In this document: positions 1 to 21,180 of the stretch, one piece after another
Position numbering within the stretch: the first letter of the stretch is position 1
Layout: every line of letters starts with the position of its first letter
The notes under the pieces: generated by a model
Told to the model about the DNA's origin: nothing
Seen by the model: the letters and a program-made list of their open reading frames with translations, nothing else
The model's database searches: none
Position numbers and translations under genes: made by a program
From: Nymphaea colorata
Lineage: Eukaryota; Streptophyta; Magnoliopsida; Nymphaeales; Nymphaeaceae
Assembly: GCF_008831285.2 (NCBI RefSeq)
Contig: NC_045149.1
Span: 18,057,035 to 18,121,034, forward strand
Direction: 5' to 3'
DNA: 64,000 nt

Positions 1-812
1 GAAGTGCATTAGTATAGCAAGAGAGTTGAAAGACCTACATGAAATGATTCTCATTATACTCTTCGAGGAAAGACCAACTGAGATTCGACATATTTGACAG
101 CCTTCAATAACTACACTAATTCTTTGTGCAATATTATACCTATTTAAGCAAACCATGTGTGCAACAATCACCAGGTTAGACTGTAGGATGACATGAAGAA
201 ACAACAGAAGGTTGTCAACAAAAGCATCGACGCTGAAGTAGTTTGTGTAGTATACTTGTCCCAACTTTTGCAGTTACATCTAACAGAATATCTTTTATGG
301 TCCTTTCCAAACATTCTAGACACGTGGATGTGATATGCAAGCCCGAAAACATAAAACGTGCATCATGGTCACTGCTTCGATGAGAAGTAAAATTTTATAA
401 GGACTTAAAGTTCAAGAACAACCTTATAAAATTTGATGCTTATAATTCCTTGTCTGCAGCAAAATAAAGTAATCCAAAAGCCCATATTGGACATAGGGAA
501 GCTGTTTGACAGGGACAAACACAAAATGGACATTGGAGCCATTTTGTGTCGTTGCACGGATCACCATCTGTGTAAATTTGAGCAGGCCCCACTACGTGCT
601 CTTGTTAATTTGTTTGTGCACTTGCAGATATTACACAAGTATTCTGCTTTCGGCGCTAAAAAGGGCAAGGGCAGGAACGAGCACAGCTACAGAACCATTT
701 TAAGCGCTTGAATTGATTATAGACTATAGAATAGATTTTAGAGATCCCGAAGCATGCTTCATGAAGAATCAACAGAGTACAGTACAATATGAACCTGAAC
801 CGAGATACTTAC

Positions 813-1710
813 TTTCCTCATCAGATGAACTGAACTTTGGACCGATCTCATTGTCAATAACGCATTTTAACATATTGCAATTCCCAATTGCAGGTGTAGG
901 AGGAGAAGCCGGCAAAGCTTTCTGAAGCAAAAGATAACTAAACTTTAGAGAAAGACATATAGTAATGCGCAACAAACCAATCACCACGACAACTACTTCA
1001 TTCTTACACCTTGTTCACCATATAAACACAATAGCAGGTATTAAAAAAAAAAATTAAAGTAACTTCATTGATCAACGGGAATCAGAATATCATTGAAATG
1101 TCTGAAGTCTGCTGCGGAATTGGAGAGAGGAAAATCGGATAGGAACGTGAACAACCTGACTGCCGAAAACACGAAGGCCCCACGAGGGAATCTCTTCTTC
1201 CGTCACTATTTCCTTCACCTGATGGATTTGAAACAGAAAACGGCCGTTACCAACAACCCACTGCTACAAAATTAAGTTCTATCATCTATCGAATTCGCAA
1301 ATGTATGATGAAACTATGAGCATAGAGATTCTTCACTTGTTTTTCGCATTCATCAACAAATTTAGATAGTAGAGCCTCCTTGTCTCTTTCATGGTAGTCG
1401 CCGTCGTCCGAAATCGCGCGCTTTCTGACGTTCGCCCGCTTAACCTCTGCTGTCGCGTTTTTGCTCTTCTCCGCGTAAAAATCGTCGACAAGGTCGTCTA
1501 ATCCGATCACCCTTTTGCTCCTGGGCCAGAGAAAAACGCAAAATCGTTCGACACCGAGAACTAAGAAGATGGGCGAAATGGGGAAACTGGAGTCCGGAAA
1601 GAAAAATCGAATACCAAGCGGAGGCAAGTTCGTTACCGCTTCTTGGCGGAGCCCAGCTGGTTCAGGAGCAAGTCCTCGGCCTCGAAATCCAGAGGCGCAT
1701 CGACGTCCAT
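813..1710 (-). CDS. Conserved plant protein, N-terminal exons only (possibly NSE6/ASAP1-like)
   Basis: Three exons join in phase on the minus strand: 1710-1637 (ATG, starts MDVDAPLDFEAEDLLL), 1520-1337 and 921-813, each bounded by GT-AG. The joined reading gives about 122 residues: an acidic start, a basic KKRSKR patch followed by VIGLDDLVDDFY, a charged helix, then a segment with PAIGNCNMLK and VIDNEIG. This order recalls the N-terminus of a plant family with a CANIN domain (NSE6/ASAP1-like partners of the SMC5/6 DNA-repair complex). That is recollection, not an alignment, so the name is tentative. The downstream CANIN body is not visible. A further exon at 655-565 would join in phase and encodes four cysteines (CNICKC plus one), but it does not look like the family and soon meets a stop. 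The gene may continue past the left edge or be a truncated copy. It is divergent from ATG8, with about 0.85 kb from its ATG to the ATG8 TATA box. Confidence 0.45.
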
Positions 1711-2788
1711 CAGGAGCCCAACAGGGGAGAGACGGAGGGAATGAAGGAGGGAGGTGGAAGAATTCGAGAATGGCGGGAACCAGAAGCCCTAAACCGTTGT
1801 GCCCCTTCCGATCATATGATCGACGCTCTGTTTTGAAACTCGCGGGCCGCTGCAGATAGCGGGAAGAGGCTTTTATGCAACACTGCTGTTACTGCTGTAT
1901 ACGATATCATGCTGCGATTGGTGGATTGAGTAATGTCTCTTGCTGGAACATTGACTTTCAAGTAGCAACATGGCTTTATGCAGCGGTTGCCGATAGATCG
2001 GATACTCAACAAGAATTCACAAATCAGAACAAAGATAAACTGCGCAAGAGATCCGGTAAAATGGAAATTCAATAACAAAATTGAGTGACGAATAGTTACT
2101 AAAAAACACAAAAAGTCTGCAAAAAGACATAAAATTCACAAAGAAGCAAACGAACAACATGCACAAGAGAGAGACTAGTAAAATCGTGCTGCTAGGAATG
2201 TCAAGAGATGAAATTCAAATCGAAGATATTCTAACTTGTTTGGGAACAATCTTGCAACAAAAAATTATTCCGGGCATCCAGTTAAAAAAGATTGTGCCTC
2301 GTCTTGGTTACTGCCACCTGTATAATTATCACATTCCTGAGGTTATTTGGACACTTGGCAGCGCCCGACTGTAGGGCATTGATCCCTGAGTTGAATAACG
2401 AGAAATGCCTTTAAAATGCCGGAGATGTCGAGTTCCATCGGAGGGTTAAGGAGCTCCGCCGTTACCATTCACACGTTCCTTGCCGTCCATCTTCGGCGGT
2501 GTCCGCTTTTTCTGGTGGAGGGTGGGCGTGAGGCCCCGCCAAAAGGTAAATTCCAACTATAAAATGGCCTCTTTCGATGGTCACTCCGACGGAGAGGGAG
2601 GGGTTTCTGGTTGGGTGCTTCTCTTTTCGCCAATCAAGAGAAGAGAAAGAGTTCTGCCCTCTTCTGAAGCAGTACTCCTTCCGCCGCTTTTTTCCATTTC
2701 TTCTAGTTTTCGTTTCGAATTTGCTTGTATCAGTTTCTTTCTCTCTCTTATTGCAGCAGGTCTTAGCTGAATCGAGGGGAGTATCAGG
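1711..2788. other. Intergenic spacer between divergent genes
   Basis: No coding exon was found between the minus-strand start at 1710 and the ATG8 start at 2789. The right part holds the ATG8 TATA box and a pyrimidine-rich 5' leader (about 2590-2788). The left part must hold the promoter of the minus-strand gene, for which no clear TATA box is seen. Confidence 0.6.
2558..2564 (+). promoter_or_regulatory. TATA box of ATG8
   Basis: TATAAAA lies about 225 bases upstream of the ATG8 start codon, followed by C/T-rich sequence typical of a plant 5' leader. Position and match to the consensus support it; the transcription start itself (near 2590) is inferred. Confidence 0.6.
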
Positions 2789-8330
<5,542 letters not shown>

Positions 8331-8391
8331 GGAAAGTATAGCAGCGTTTTCAATGTAAAATATCGCTCTGCAAGTCTGCCTTTTCAATGTA

Positions 8392-8397
8392 AATAAA
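8392..8397 (+). terminator. Polyadenylation signal of ATG8
   Basis: AATAAA lies 62 bases downstream of the ATG8 stop codon in an AT-rich 3' UTR. Spacing is right for a plant gene; the cleavage site is not visible. Confidence 0.6.
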
Positions 8398-8430
8398 GCT
8401 TTTTAATATTTTTCCTACCCTATACAGTGT

Positions 8431-9851
8431 TTCATGTAAATATTACTGCCTTGCGCATACACATTCTCTAGATTCGATCTTTCGGGTGCATGGTTGGAGA
8501 ACTTCTTTTGGAGCATCTATGCCCAATGAAGGCCACCTTCCAGTTTGCTTGAGTTTGGAAGCCTCATTTGTGGATTTCTCATGTCCAGTGGTGTAAAATT
8601 TTTCAAAAGGCGCTTGAGCAACTTGGGGAACTTACTGGTTGTCCTACAACTTGTACTGATTCTCCACATTTAACAATAGAAATGAAGAGATGCAGTGTTA
8701 ATGAATGTGTCTTAGCAGTTCTAAACGAATGAAGCCTGTGGGCCTCTACGCTAAGGACATGCTCCACTCTACTGCCTTAAATCGGCCAATATTTGAGCAC
8801 GGGTAGTTCCCCGCGGCTGACGAATGTTTGGGAATTTACTCGTTCGGTGATTCACTTGGTTGCTATTTTTCTTAAATTGGTTTTTCTTTTTTTGTCATAA
8901 TTTAATAACAATAATTTATTTTATTATCATGATGTCCTCCTGTCAAATCCTCGAACACATTCCTGTTCATATATTTTTGGATTAAAGAAAAACAAACTTT
9001 AAATTATGGGGATTTAAAAAAGGCTCCAGTTCGTTCAGCTATTTTCTGAATTATTCTTGAAAAAAACATTTTCTTGGTAACATTGATTGGTGTTTCTAGT
9101 TGACATGATTGATAGAACTTGTACATGTGCCACATGTATCTAAACATCAAGTAGTGCAATTTTATCAGAGGGAGCAAAAACTGGGTTCGGACATCTTCCG
9201 TGCGTCTTTAACTTGAGATAAGTCATGGAAAGATGCTGGGACATATTTGAAGCATCTTAATTGTTTGTAAAATCCAAACACTTTCACATTTCTTTGGTGG
9301 TTAGTGTTTCCATTTTGTCAGATCTCCCTCTCTCTCCCCATTTACACCCACCACACGTAACTAGGACCGTTCAGCCAGCAATGCCACCTCCCGTTTTCGA
9401 ACTTGGGACGCATATTTTCTTTTATCCCTCTCATGGTAGTTATGTTCATTGAATCCAATCATCAACAATTTACTACCAATACTCAATTCCACTTACAAAT
9501 AGATAAGTTAAGAAGGAACAAAGATGCGGCTTGAACGCAATTAGAGGGAGATTTGCATGTTGACATGCGCATCAGAATTTTTCTAAGGAAAACAAAAAAA
9601 GGGCTCCAGGAGAAGAGTGAGGGGAAGGGGGAGCTAAGACCCAACCACATTGGCCTCAAGAACAGCGATACTCAAGTCCTATACCATTCAGGATAGCACC
9701 CTCTAGAATCAAACTGAGGATATTGTTAATACAGGCACACATCCCAACTGGTTGCACTTAGAGAGAGAGAGAGAGAGAGAGCCTTGCATGCTCTAGATAA
9801 TGTTTCCTTTGACACTACTTAAGATTTTTGCCCTCCCTTTCTGCTTGTAGT
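8431..9851. other. Intergenic, no gene seen
   Basis: Sequence downstream of the ATG8 3' UTR. Open frames are short and show no family pattern. It holds AT-rich tracts and a short (GA)n run near 9762-9781. I see no RNA gene or clear transposon boundary. Confidence 0.6.
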
Positions 9852-9859
9852 GTTGTGGT

Positions 9860-10142
9860 TAGGGGCGGGTGCCGGCCGGGCTGGGCAGCCGGTGGGGGCC
9901 AGGGCCAAATGGGCCAGCCCGAATCGGCTGGACAGGGGCCTGATCTAGCTTGATTAATTTTTAAAATTATTATTATTGTTATTATATATTTTATAATTAA
10001 AGATATATTTTATATTCAAAAAATATTTTATATTTTAAAAATAGTTTTTTATTATAACTAGGCCGGGTCGGGCTTGGCCCGGGCATGGGTTTCGGGGATC
10101 GGGCCTGGGCCCGACTTTCGAACATCAGGATGCCCACCCTTG
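9860..10142. mobile_element. hAT-like MITE with 8-base target duplication
   Basis: The 283-base element is flanked by the perfect direct repeat GTTGTGGT (9852-9859 and 10143-10150), the eight-base duplication expected of hAT elements. The left end reads TAGGGGCGGGTGCC and the right end in reverse complement reads CAAGGGTGGGCATCC, an imperfect inverted repeat resembling hAT termini. Internally, two GC-rich arms of GGCCGGG and GGGCCTGGGC motifs flank a central AT-rich stretch, so it could fold on itself. No coding frame is present. Confidence 0.7.
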
Positions 10143-10150
10143 GTTGTGGT

Positions 10151-13100
10151 TGCCAATCAAAGCTTCACCAACTTACAACGTTAGATTTAAAAGACCTTAG
10201 AGTTGAAAAAGTTAAATATTTGAAGTCCGCCTAGTGGGGAGATGGAAATTTTTTGTTGCAGGGACCAAACTATAGTTTCAATATTTTAACATGAGTTGAA
10301 ATATATTTTTTCAAAATTTTTATATAGGTTAAAACTAAAATTTTTAAATTTTACATGTAATTATTTTTTTCTAAAAGTTTGAAAGTGGGAAGAGGGCGTT
10401 GCCATGGGAGATTTACCATTCCCATATTAATGCTAGAAATAGTGCAAAGAAACACCCAAGCACCCAAACAAATCTCTCAAACCTAAGAGAAGCACTCACA
10501 CTGATTAGGGGAAGTCATCTCTTGATCTCCAACATGGTGTCCCATAGCCAACAGACAATCAAAGCTATATGATCTTATTGTGGATTCATAGAAGGACACT
10601 TTATGCTATTATTGACATAGACATAGATAGTGTGTATTATGGAAACCCAATTTAATGATCTTCTTGAACATAGTGGTGATTGTGGAATATGGGTAGGGCC
10701 ATTCTCCTACAAACTTGGCCCTACCATCTACTCATTTCAAAATTGCCAGTGAGTGCTGATGAATTTAGCACAAATGATCTGTTACCACATCCAAGGCCAT
10801 AATTATACACTAGATACATCTCTCTTCTAGTTTCTTTTTCATCCTACCATTTGAAGGTGTTGAATGTGGACCAGTAGTTGGTTATCCAATATGGGTTGGA
10901 AAGGTGCTCATTTTGGCATTTCCCTTTGGAGACAAGGAGAAAGTCTCCTCAGTGCACACCAACAGGGTTGTCAATTATAACATTTGACATGGATCGGATC
11001 GTTTTCGAACCCGATAAGACTCACGATTTGCCATGAACAAGGATGCCCAAGTGAAAATTACAGTTTAAACTGAATGTGTCCAACAAAACACATTGAGTCC
11101 TGCTCTGGATATTGAACACTTAACCTCCTTTTAGCTTAAAGGTCACAAAGTTGGACTTTTCAGATGTATGGAAGCTTTGTTTGAGTAAGCAATGAAAAGC
11201 CAAGGCATACTCTTTTCTCATTGCTTTCGGGGTCTAGGGCTGCATCGGCTCGTATTGATGGAGGCTTTGTTATACGACAACTTATTATATAATCGTTATT
11301 ATTAGCTGAATCTAAGCTAGACAACCAACCTAATTACTTATCTTTTCCTCTATGTTTGAATGCTATTGCTACAGACTCGAATTTCCTAAATATAATGTTG
11401 TGATTTGAAACGCTACCATTGAAGAGCAAAATGTTTTCCTCCGTCCTTTGGGGAATGGAGCACCAGTTTCTGCTTTCTCCTTCTTTTGTCTGAAAGTCTT
11501 ATCGAACAAAAGGTGCTGTCAATGAAGTTTTGCAAACTGATAGGACGTTGCGCCAGCATCCTGGATCCGGACCCAGGTCTGGATCCAACCCGTTACACAC
11601 CAGCATGCTAAAAAGTTAAACATGACGTGTGGAAACGCGGGAACCATTGAAGATAAGAACCAAAGGAAAAGTGAAATCCAAATTTAAAGAACAAAAGAAG
11701 AACAAATATTGTTGTATAAGGAAAAAAGTGAGCTAACATAGTGACAGTTTTTCCTAAAACAAGCATTGCTCCAAACTTCTTTTCTTTCAGAAAATATCAC
11801 ATAATAAAGCTCCCCACTGGGAAAAAAAAAAACTATTAAAAATGCTATTTGTGGTATCACATCTAAAACTCCCAACTGGAAAAAGAGCTTCTCTACATGC
11901 CATTTGTGGTGCGAGAATCAAATACACCCCATTCATGGTGAAACCATTAATTGCATAATTGGCTTAAATTAGAAAGGTTTATGGAATGCTAGCAGAAGGT
12001 CATGTATGAAGTTTAAAAAAGGAAATCTCAAGTCATGCACCTGCATGAGATGAAAAACTATAGCACCACTAGTTCTTTAATCTTCTTCTTCATTAGTTTT
12101 TGCCATCAGAAAGCCAGTCAAGGAATGTTGAAAAGAAAAAAAAGAAGAGTTTTCATTGAGCTATTGGGAAAAGATGGAAGCAAGTGCCATTGAAGACTCA
12201 TGGCCTAGTTCCAGTACCTCTTTGGCGCAAAGTACATGATCCAGACCATGATTTGTGTGGCTCTCTTTCTCTCTTTCTCTTTATTGTGTTGTTGTCTTGT
12301 ATAATTCGTTCTTTCTATTTTGTGTTTGTGTTTTGATTTTGGATCTACCAGACTTCTTGTCCCCAAATTTTGTTATGCATTCTCATTTTATCGGCTCTCT
12401 CTCTCTCCCTCTCTCTCTCTTTATATGTAACGAATCGAGTTGGGTGGCATAAATTAACCACATCATAAGTTCGAGTCTTGAAGGGCGCTATACTGATGAT
12501 GGTATTGAAGAGTGTTGATCTGGGACTAGGGGTAACGTTGTTGTCGAGGCAAAGTGGATCGGTTCTGATCCCTTTTTCCCTCCCAACCTCTCTCTAACCA
12601 TATTTAACTAAATTGGATCTGACGATGGCTATATGTTGCGAATCCGATCTGTTCCCAGGACTTCACACATGTAAATGAGCATAGGATTCGGTTGTATTGG
12701 AGATGATATGTTGACTGGTAAAACCATTGCACGCCTGACAGTAAGCCTGCTCTCTGCATCTGTAAGTGGAAGTACTCATTCATGAGGTCTGAGAACTAAA
12801 TCTTTGTTTCTGGCGTGTAGCACCATCCGGGATTCTTTAAAAGATTTTTTTTTTTTTCATCCAAAGCCTAACCTTTCATCGATAATCTCACCACGTGCCT
12901 CATGTCCCTACTGTTTTCCTCACAAATCTCAAACAAGGGCTCATCATCACCGGTATATCCAAGAATAAAACCTGAGTCCTATTAAACCAAACTATGTTAA
13001 CGTACTCCTTAAAAAGATGGAGTTGCTAGAATAAGTTCCTATGTATCGGAAATCTCGAACAAGTGGAGGTCCTCTATATAATTAAGAATAAGCATGATGA

Positions 13101-14484
13101 CCAGTAGATAAATTTTTTTTTTTTAAAGAGCAATTTTCTCGTTGATGATGATGATGTGTGCAGACTCTTCATTCATGCATTAAAGGATTAGAGGACACAT
13201 GCTTTGTTCATAAAAAAATTCAACAAGTAATCCATCGACCTACTACCTGGTCAAAAAGATTATATGAACATCTTTTTTGGGTACACTTTTTTCCCCTTTA
13301 TCAGATTCGTGCACCAACCATCCATAAGATATTGTTCTCAAAAATTTGATAAAGAAGGATCATGAGAGAGAGAGAGAGCCCTTGTGATCAAGGGCCTCAA
13401 AAGGCAAACAGTACAAGGAGAAAAGTTAAAAAATCTTTTATGTGCCAATTGCAAGACTTGGAATGTCAGTCCTTAATTTGAGAAAGTTTTTTTTTCTTTT
13501 TGTAACTGAGACTAGTTTGGCCCAAAAATCTCCAAATCTTTGGCTTATTTTTCCCTGGCGAAAGGAAGCCACGGGTTTCTTGGATGCGTTTAACATCAAA
13601 GGTGAATATGCTTATTTACTAAAGGAAGGGTTCTTTTCTTGATGCCAAACGACTTAAAAAGATGAAGCCGGTGATAGAGTAAATATAACATAGAATGTGT
13701 TATTTACCCTATCCCCTCTCTACTTGTTCCTTGGCACAAAACTCCACCAACTCTTGTGCTTCCATGCCATTGTATCTGCTCTAGATCGTAATTCCATGAA
13801 CTAACTAGAAGGAGAGATTCATGTGGTCCTTACACAAGAATAATAGAGAAATAACCTCTTTATTTCGTTTTCAAGTTTTCCTGTGGCTCTCACCTTTTGA
13901 CAATACAGAAGCAGGAAGTCGATCGCCTAAGAGTCGATGGGTAGCCTATAAAGTTTCAGATTAGTTGTTAGGATGGGGACTGTAGGCAAGGCAGTCAAGG
14001 ACCAATTATGCACCAAGGTTTCTTCTTCCTTGCATGGTTTTCTCCACATGATTACGAAAAAGAAGATTCATTGAAAGATCCAAGACCTTCATTTTCGAGT
14101 TCTTTCAATTTCAGTAATTACAGACTGCTACTTACAGAAGATTTCAGAAAGAGCCCAACATTAGGTTTGCAACAAATGAGCCCTTGGAAACGCAAGGAAA
14201 CAAAACCAACTAAACATTTTGGTGTCTTGTCCAATCTTGAAAGGGAATCAATGCATTATTACTGATATTTTTTTTCAAGTATTAGGGTTCTCTGGTGTTG
14301 TCAGAGTTTCGATTGTTTAAAGAGCAATCAGTTTCCTTCAAGACTACTATGTTGTTATAGATTGCTATTGAATAGGGCTGCCTGGATATATAGAAAAGAA
14401 TAGATCATTGTGTATGTTAAAGAAGTATCATAAATATTGGTATTATCATATATCCAAAACCCAAACAATATGTCATGGGCCGAT
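10151..14484. other. Intergenic, repeat-derived
   Basis: No gene is supported in this 4.3 kb. Open frames are short and lack recognisable domains. The sequence is AT-rich with small C/T and GA runs, and it contains the left copy of the dispersed repeat listed at 12290-12520. Parts may be old retroelement remains, but I see no LTR pair, reverse transcriptase motif or integrase motif. Confidence 0.55.
12290..12520 (+). repeat. Dispersed repeat, copy 1 (partner near 40.8 kb)
   Basis: A stretch containing AATTTTGTTATGCATTCTCA, preceded by a CTCTCTTT tract and CTTGTAT and followed by GTGGCAT-AAATT-CCACATCAT, recurs in reverse complement at about 40760-40945. The 26-base core around the TATGCATTCTC motif is identical and the flanks are similar. 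A tRNA-box-B-like AGTTCGAGTCT sits near 12469, so it could be an old SINE, but the ends are not defined. Confidence 0.5.
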
Positions 14485-14890
14485 AGTAGGGATGTCAATG
14501 GATTGAATTCAGATTGGATAACAGACTTAATTGCTTCAAGAAAATGGATGTTTTTAAAAATTGAACATCCAGTTAAGAACCCAGCCCAGATTGGGGTTTA
14601 AGAAACGACATCTTAATTACAGATTCAGATATGATTACAGATTTAAATAAATATCTAATTGGATGATAAGTGTCAGCATGGTCAATAAATTTTACTACAT
14701 CTCATATCCTTATGTTTTTGGACGTCAGTTATTAATATATTATAATGTGATTTGGATTTATTAGAGGTCAAATTTGGATTTGGTTGTAAATTCAAAAGTC
14801 GGTTTCAGATAGGATTCAAATTTCAAATTAAAGGTGAAGTAGATTTTTTTTTTATTTTCATTCGAATCCAAACTCAAATCCAAATACGTG
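14485..14890 (+). repeat. Dispersed GGATTTGAAT-rich repeat, copy 1
   Basis: Starts with TAGGGATGTCAATGGATTG and continues in loosely repeated GATTTGGATT and AAATTCAAA motifs, ending with the complementary AATCCAAACTCAAATCC. A sequence of the same style in the opposite orientation lies at about 59840-60235, ending in GCTGACATCCTTAA. The inverted layout suggests a non-autonomous DNA element, but I could not define target duplications. Confidence 0.4.
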
Positions 14891-15299
14891 AACATCTGTG
14901 GCTGTGCAGGGCTGCATTAGCTAATAGAAGCCGATATGGTTTCAATTGCCCCCATATTAGCCAACAATTGGCCCTGACTTCATCGAGGAAGGTGAGTGAT
15001 ACAGGCCGATACTCAGCACCTCCACTCAATCATATAGATAATACTGCTTTTAAAGTATCAGATCAAAGCAAAGAGTTGTACACATCAAAGTGTAAATGGG
15101 ATCTTTTATGCAGAATGAGTCCAAACGCATGCCTATAGGAATTCTTGGAAGATTTACCTTATGGGCATTACATATGAAAAAGTATTGTGGAATTCTTCCC
15201 AAAAGGAGAGCGAGTTCTATATGCCGCTTTGTATATATAACGAGTGCACGCTTGATATGGACCCTACTATCAATATGCATATTTATTTTGGACATATGA

Positions 15300-15560
15300 A
15301 TGTGCATGAGATAACAAATATGTATGAAATAATAAATAAGTATGATATAACAAAAGATTTATGAGATAATGAGATAACAATATATCGAGATAATGTTAAA
15401 CATAAGTATATGATAATGTTTATTGGATAACAAAATATTTATGAGATATGAAATAACATACATATGTATGAGATAATAAAATATACAAGATAATGAGATA
15501 ACAATTGATATATGAGATAACGCTAAACATAAGTATGAGATCATGTTTATGCGATAATGA
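15300..15560. repeat. Degenerate tandem repeat of ATGAGATAAC-like units
   Basis: The block is built from variants of TATGAGATAACA and TATGATAAT. Two larger sub-blocks resemble each other: each runs through ATAATGAGATAACAAT, then TAAACATAAGTAT, then a CATGTTTAT-like motif, with a spacing of roughly 130 bases. This points to a duplicated minisatellite that has drifted. No coding sequence. Confidence 0.6.
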
Positions 15561-18500
15561 CATCACGTTATGAATGAGACTTTTTACTGTTTAGAGGAGT
15601 ATATTGGTCATAACAATAGAGATATAATTTTACCTTTACCTAATCCCCAGATCTTGTTTTTGTGGTTTCCTTTTTTGTTCTTACAAGAAATTTCTTTTTG
15701 TATTAATCATAAACATTTTTTGTCATTATCAAAATGGCACATAAATTTGAGATGATGTATATAACCAGCTTTACCCAAAAGTAACCCCAAATGTGATAAC
15801 ATTCATTTTATCTACCAATGTCACATAAAGATTAGTATCAATGCATGTGAAACTGAAGTTGGGTAGGTTCGAGAATTATCAGTTCTTCAATTGTGTATGG
15901 CTTAAGTTCTTAAACAAATCTTCTTTTCATCAGTGGAGGATCATGAAGGGTAATCTACTTGTTTATAAGATCAACTTGCAGTTCAAGATCCAATACATAA
16001 TGGTGAGGCGCATGGACTCGAGATTAAATCTCATTGGTAGGAGATCAGCCGTCTTTCTCGCAAAGGATCCTATGAGGATGTGGATTAGTGGATTAATTAC
16101 ATGGGTTTACCTCATAGTCAGGCCCATGATTGTATTAGTTAAATAAAGATCCCATAACTAACTCTCTCCATTCACACTATCCCAATTTATATTGCTAATA
16201 CTTTGAGAGGATCATGATATCTTAATATTTTTATAGGCTTACACACTGCCAAGAGAAACAATATGGTTTCCAAAATAATTACGGAAAGTTGCCTAACCAG
16301 GCGGTTATTCAGAAACGGTCTCCTAACTTTTCAGTTGTTAGATCAAAAGAAAAAAGTTTCTTGATCTCATGTTTCATATCTTCATATTAGTATATTCTTT
16401 CAGAAAAATATTACCAAACATTTGCTTCAACATTAATTTTGTAAAAAAAATCATGACATCTCACTCAAAGACATAGCAAATGATCAGCAGTGAGAGCAGA
16501 ACAATCCAACGATAACAAGACGATTGGGCTACCCAAGTTGGTTAAAGAATAAAGGGACATCTTCGCCTCTCATCATGCCTTGGTCTTCTTGTACGCAGGA
16601 GAGGTGCCTAGAACTAGAAGACAGCATCTCTCTCCCTTTCAATCCCTTCCTCTCCCTAAATCCAGAACGTCATTTCTAAATCGACATTTAGTTCTTGGTT
16701 TGGACTGATAAACATTTCTAGCTTCTTTAACTCATGATCAAGTGTAAGTCTCTTTGCTGCTACTCTTACGTTTTGGGCATCTCGAGAGGACCTACCAGGT
16801 CTTCATCACTTCCTGAACAGCTGCAGGTCATGATGAGAATCTCAGGAAAATTGTCACTTTGAGAGATTCATGAACTGCACCATGCAGCACCTGCACAGTT
16901 TCAACATTCTTTTCCTTAAGACCTACCCTTCCTCCAAGCTTGGTGGAGTTACCATGTCCTACACTACACAGTAGAGACCAAAGTCAGTTACTGTTCCTTC
17001 TTTTCTTTTTTTCTTTTTCTTTTTTTTTTTTTTGGTTCATCTTTTCATGGGACCTAAAGGCCATAAGTACCGTAAGACCTAGTGGGTGTATAATTTTGCG
17101 CACCATAGGATCGTTTCCTTAATAAATTACAGGGAAGAATGCGATAGAAAAGGAAGATGAGAACGTCCTCTGTGGATGCTTTCTTTTACTGACATGATGC
17201 GGTCTCCATTGAGCAAGCACCGTGTCTCAGAAAGCAGCCAAAGGGTCTGCCACAAACAATCCTAAGAAAGGCCACCATGGTGCAGCTTTGTGGTAGAAAG
17301 GCCACAAGACGCAGGTTTGGTATGGGAATGACAGAAAAAGGTTCTTGCAAAAGAGACCTTTCTAACCCCTGAATGTGTCTGAATGAGAAAGAGAGAGGGG
17401 GACAGTGGACAAATGGATCACTATAGCAGGTTGCATCCAGAAAGAATGGGGCACAGAGAGAGAGAGAGAGGTGGACGGCCATGTGAAGGGTGGCGCCCCA
17501 CGCGACCTCTCCCCTCGTGTGCACTGTGGGGAAAACATGTGCATCTGATGGAGGGCACTTCAGCACTGCTACTTTGACGCCACTGAGTGGCCATTACTCC
17601 CCTGGGCCCCGACGCATGACATACATTTATTACTGTAGAGACAAGGCATCTACCGTTGTCTATTGCCGCGGCCTTGGAATGAGGTCAGCATACCGACCAT
17701 TGGAAAATGCTCTGCTTTTTTCTTCTTTTCTGAATGAAAACAAGTATGATCTGTTAAGAGAAAGAAAAAGAGAAAAGAGAGAGAGATGATAGGTGGTATA
17801 CGCATTAGTTACCTAACATATCAGGATCTAGACACCCATAGCGGCCTTTTTCCATATGAGAATCTAGGACGGATATGGGCACCTTGTGAATCAAGAACCT
17901 TGCATGGATATCCTTGCATCTACTGCAGTTCTGGAATTCATCATCTCATTCAGTGAAGAGAACACCCTTTAATTGAGAATAATTTATACCAAAAACTTGC
18001 TGCACCAGTCTTGCTTGTTTATCAGATTTCAAAATCTATTTTCTTCGTATATACACAAATCTTGGATTAACAGATGAACTAGAGTAATCATTTCTGATAA
18101 TTTCAAGGAATATGTGATAGCACATTAGTTGCTTATCATAATGATAAAAGTGGTTGTTGGTTGCCTCTGCTCATTAAGAAAAGCAGGGATACAGTGACAA
18201 AAAATAAAGGCAGGACGGGAAAAAGGCAAGAAGGACCATAAATCAAGCAAAAAGAAGAGGGTGAGGATGGTAAAGCAAGTGTTAGTGCAGAGGGGACTTG
18301 TCTTGTCAGGGTGGAGTGGAGGGATGCAGAACAATGGAGCAAAGGGGGAAGTAAAGCTAAATTTTGTGGGAGACAAGCAAAATATCAGTTTGACGCTATG
18401 CGTTTGCCATGAGAACTTGTGGGACCCACTGCCATCCACATACTGGGGACACCACAATAGCTAGTGATGCTCCCCACTCTAGTGCAGTATATTAACATCC

Positions 18501-18609
18501 TCTTCCTCCATTTCCACTTCATCACCTCTGCCTCTCTCTCCAGGTCTGCCTTTCTTTTTCTGTCTCTCTTCTCAGTTGCCGATCCATCTATCTATCTCTG
18601 CGTGGAGCA
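15561..18609. other. Intergenic, upstream of WAT1
   Basis: About 3 kb without supported genes. The last few hundred bases should hold the WAT1 promoter and 5' UTR: pyrimidine-rich leader sequence runs from about 18490 to 18609. No strong TATA box stands out, only a weak TATATTAA-like site near 18487. Confidence 0.55.

Positions 18610-21180
<2,571 letters not shown>

Noticed and set aside
17186-17577. Overlapping frames on both strands around 17.2-17.6 kb
   Set aside because: No motif, no splice context and low-complexity GAGAGA content; likely chance.
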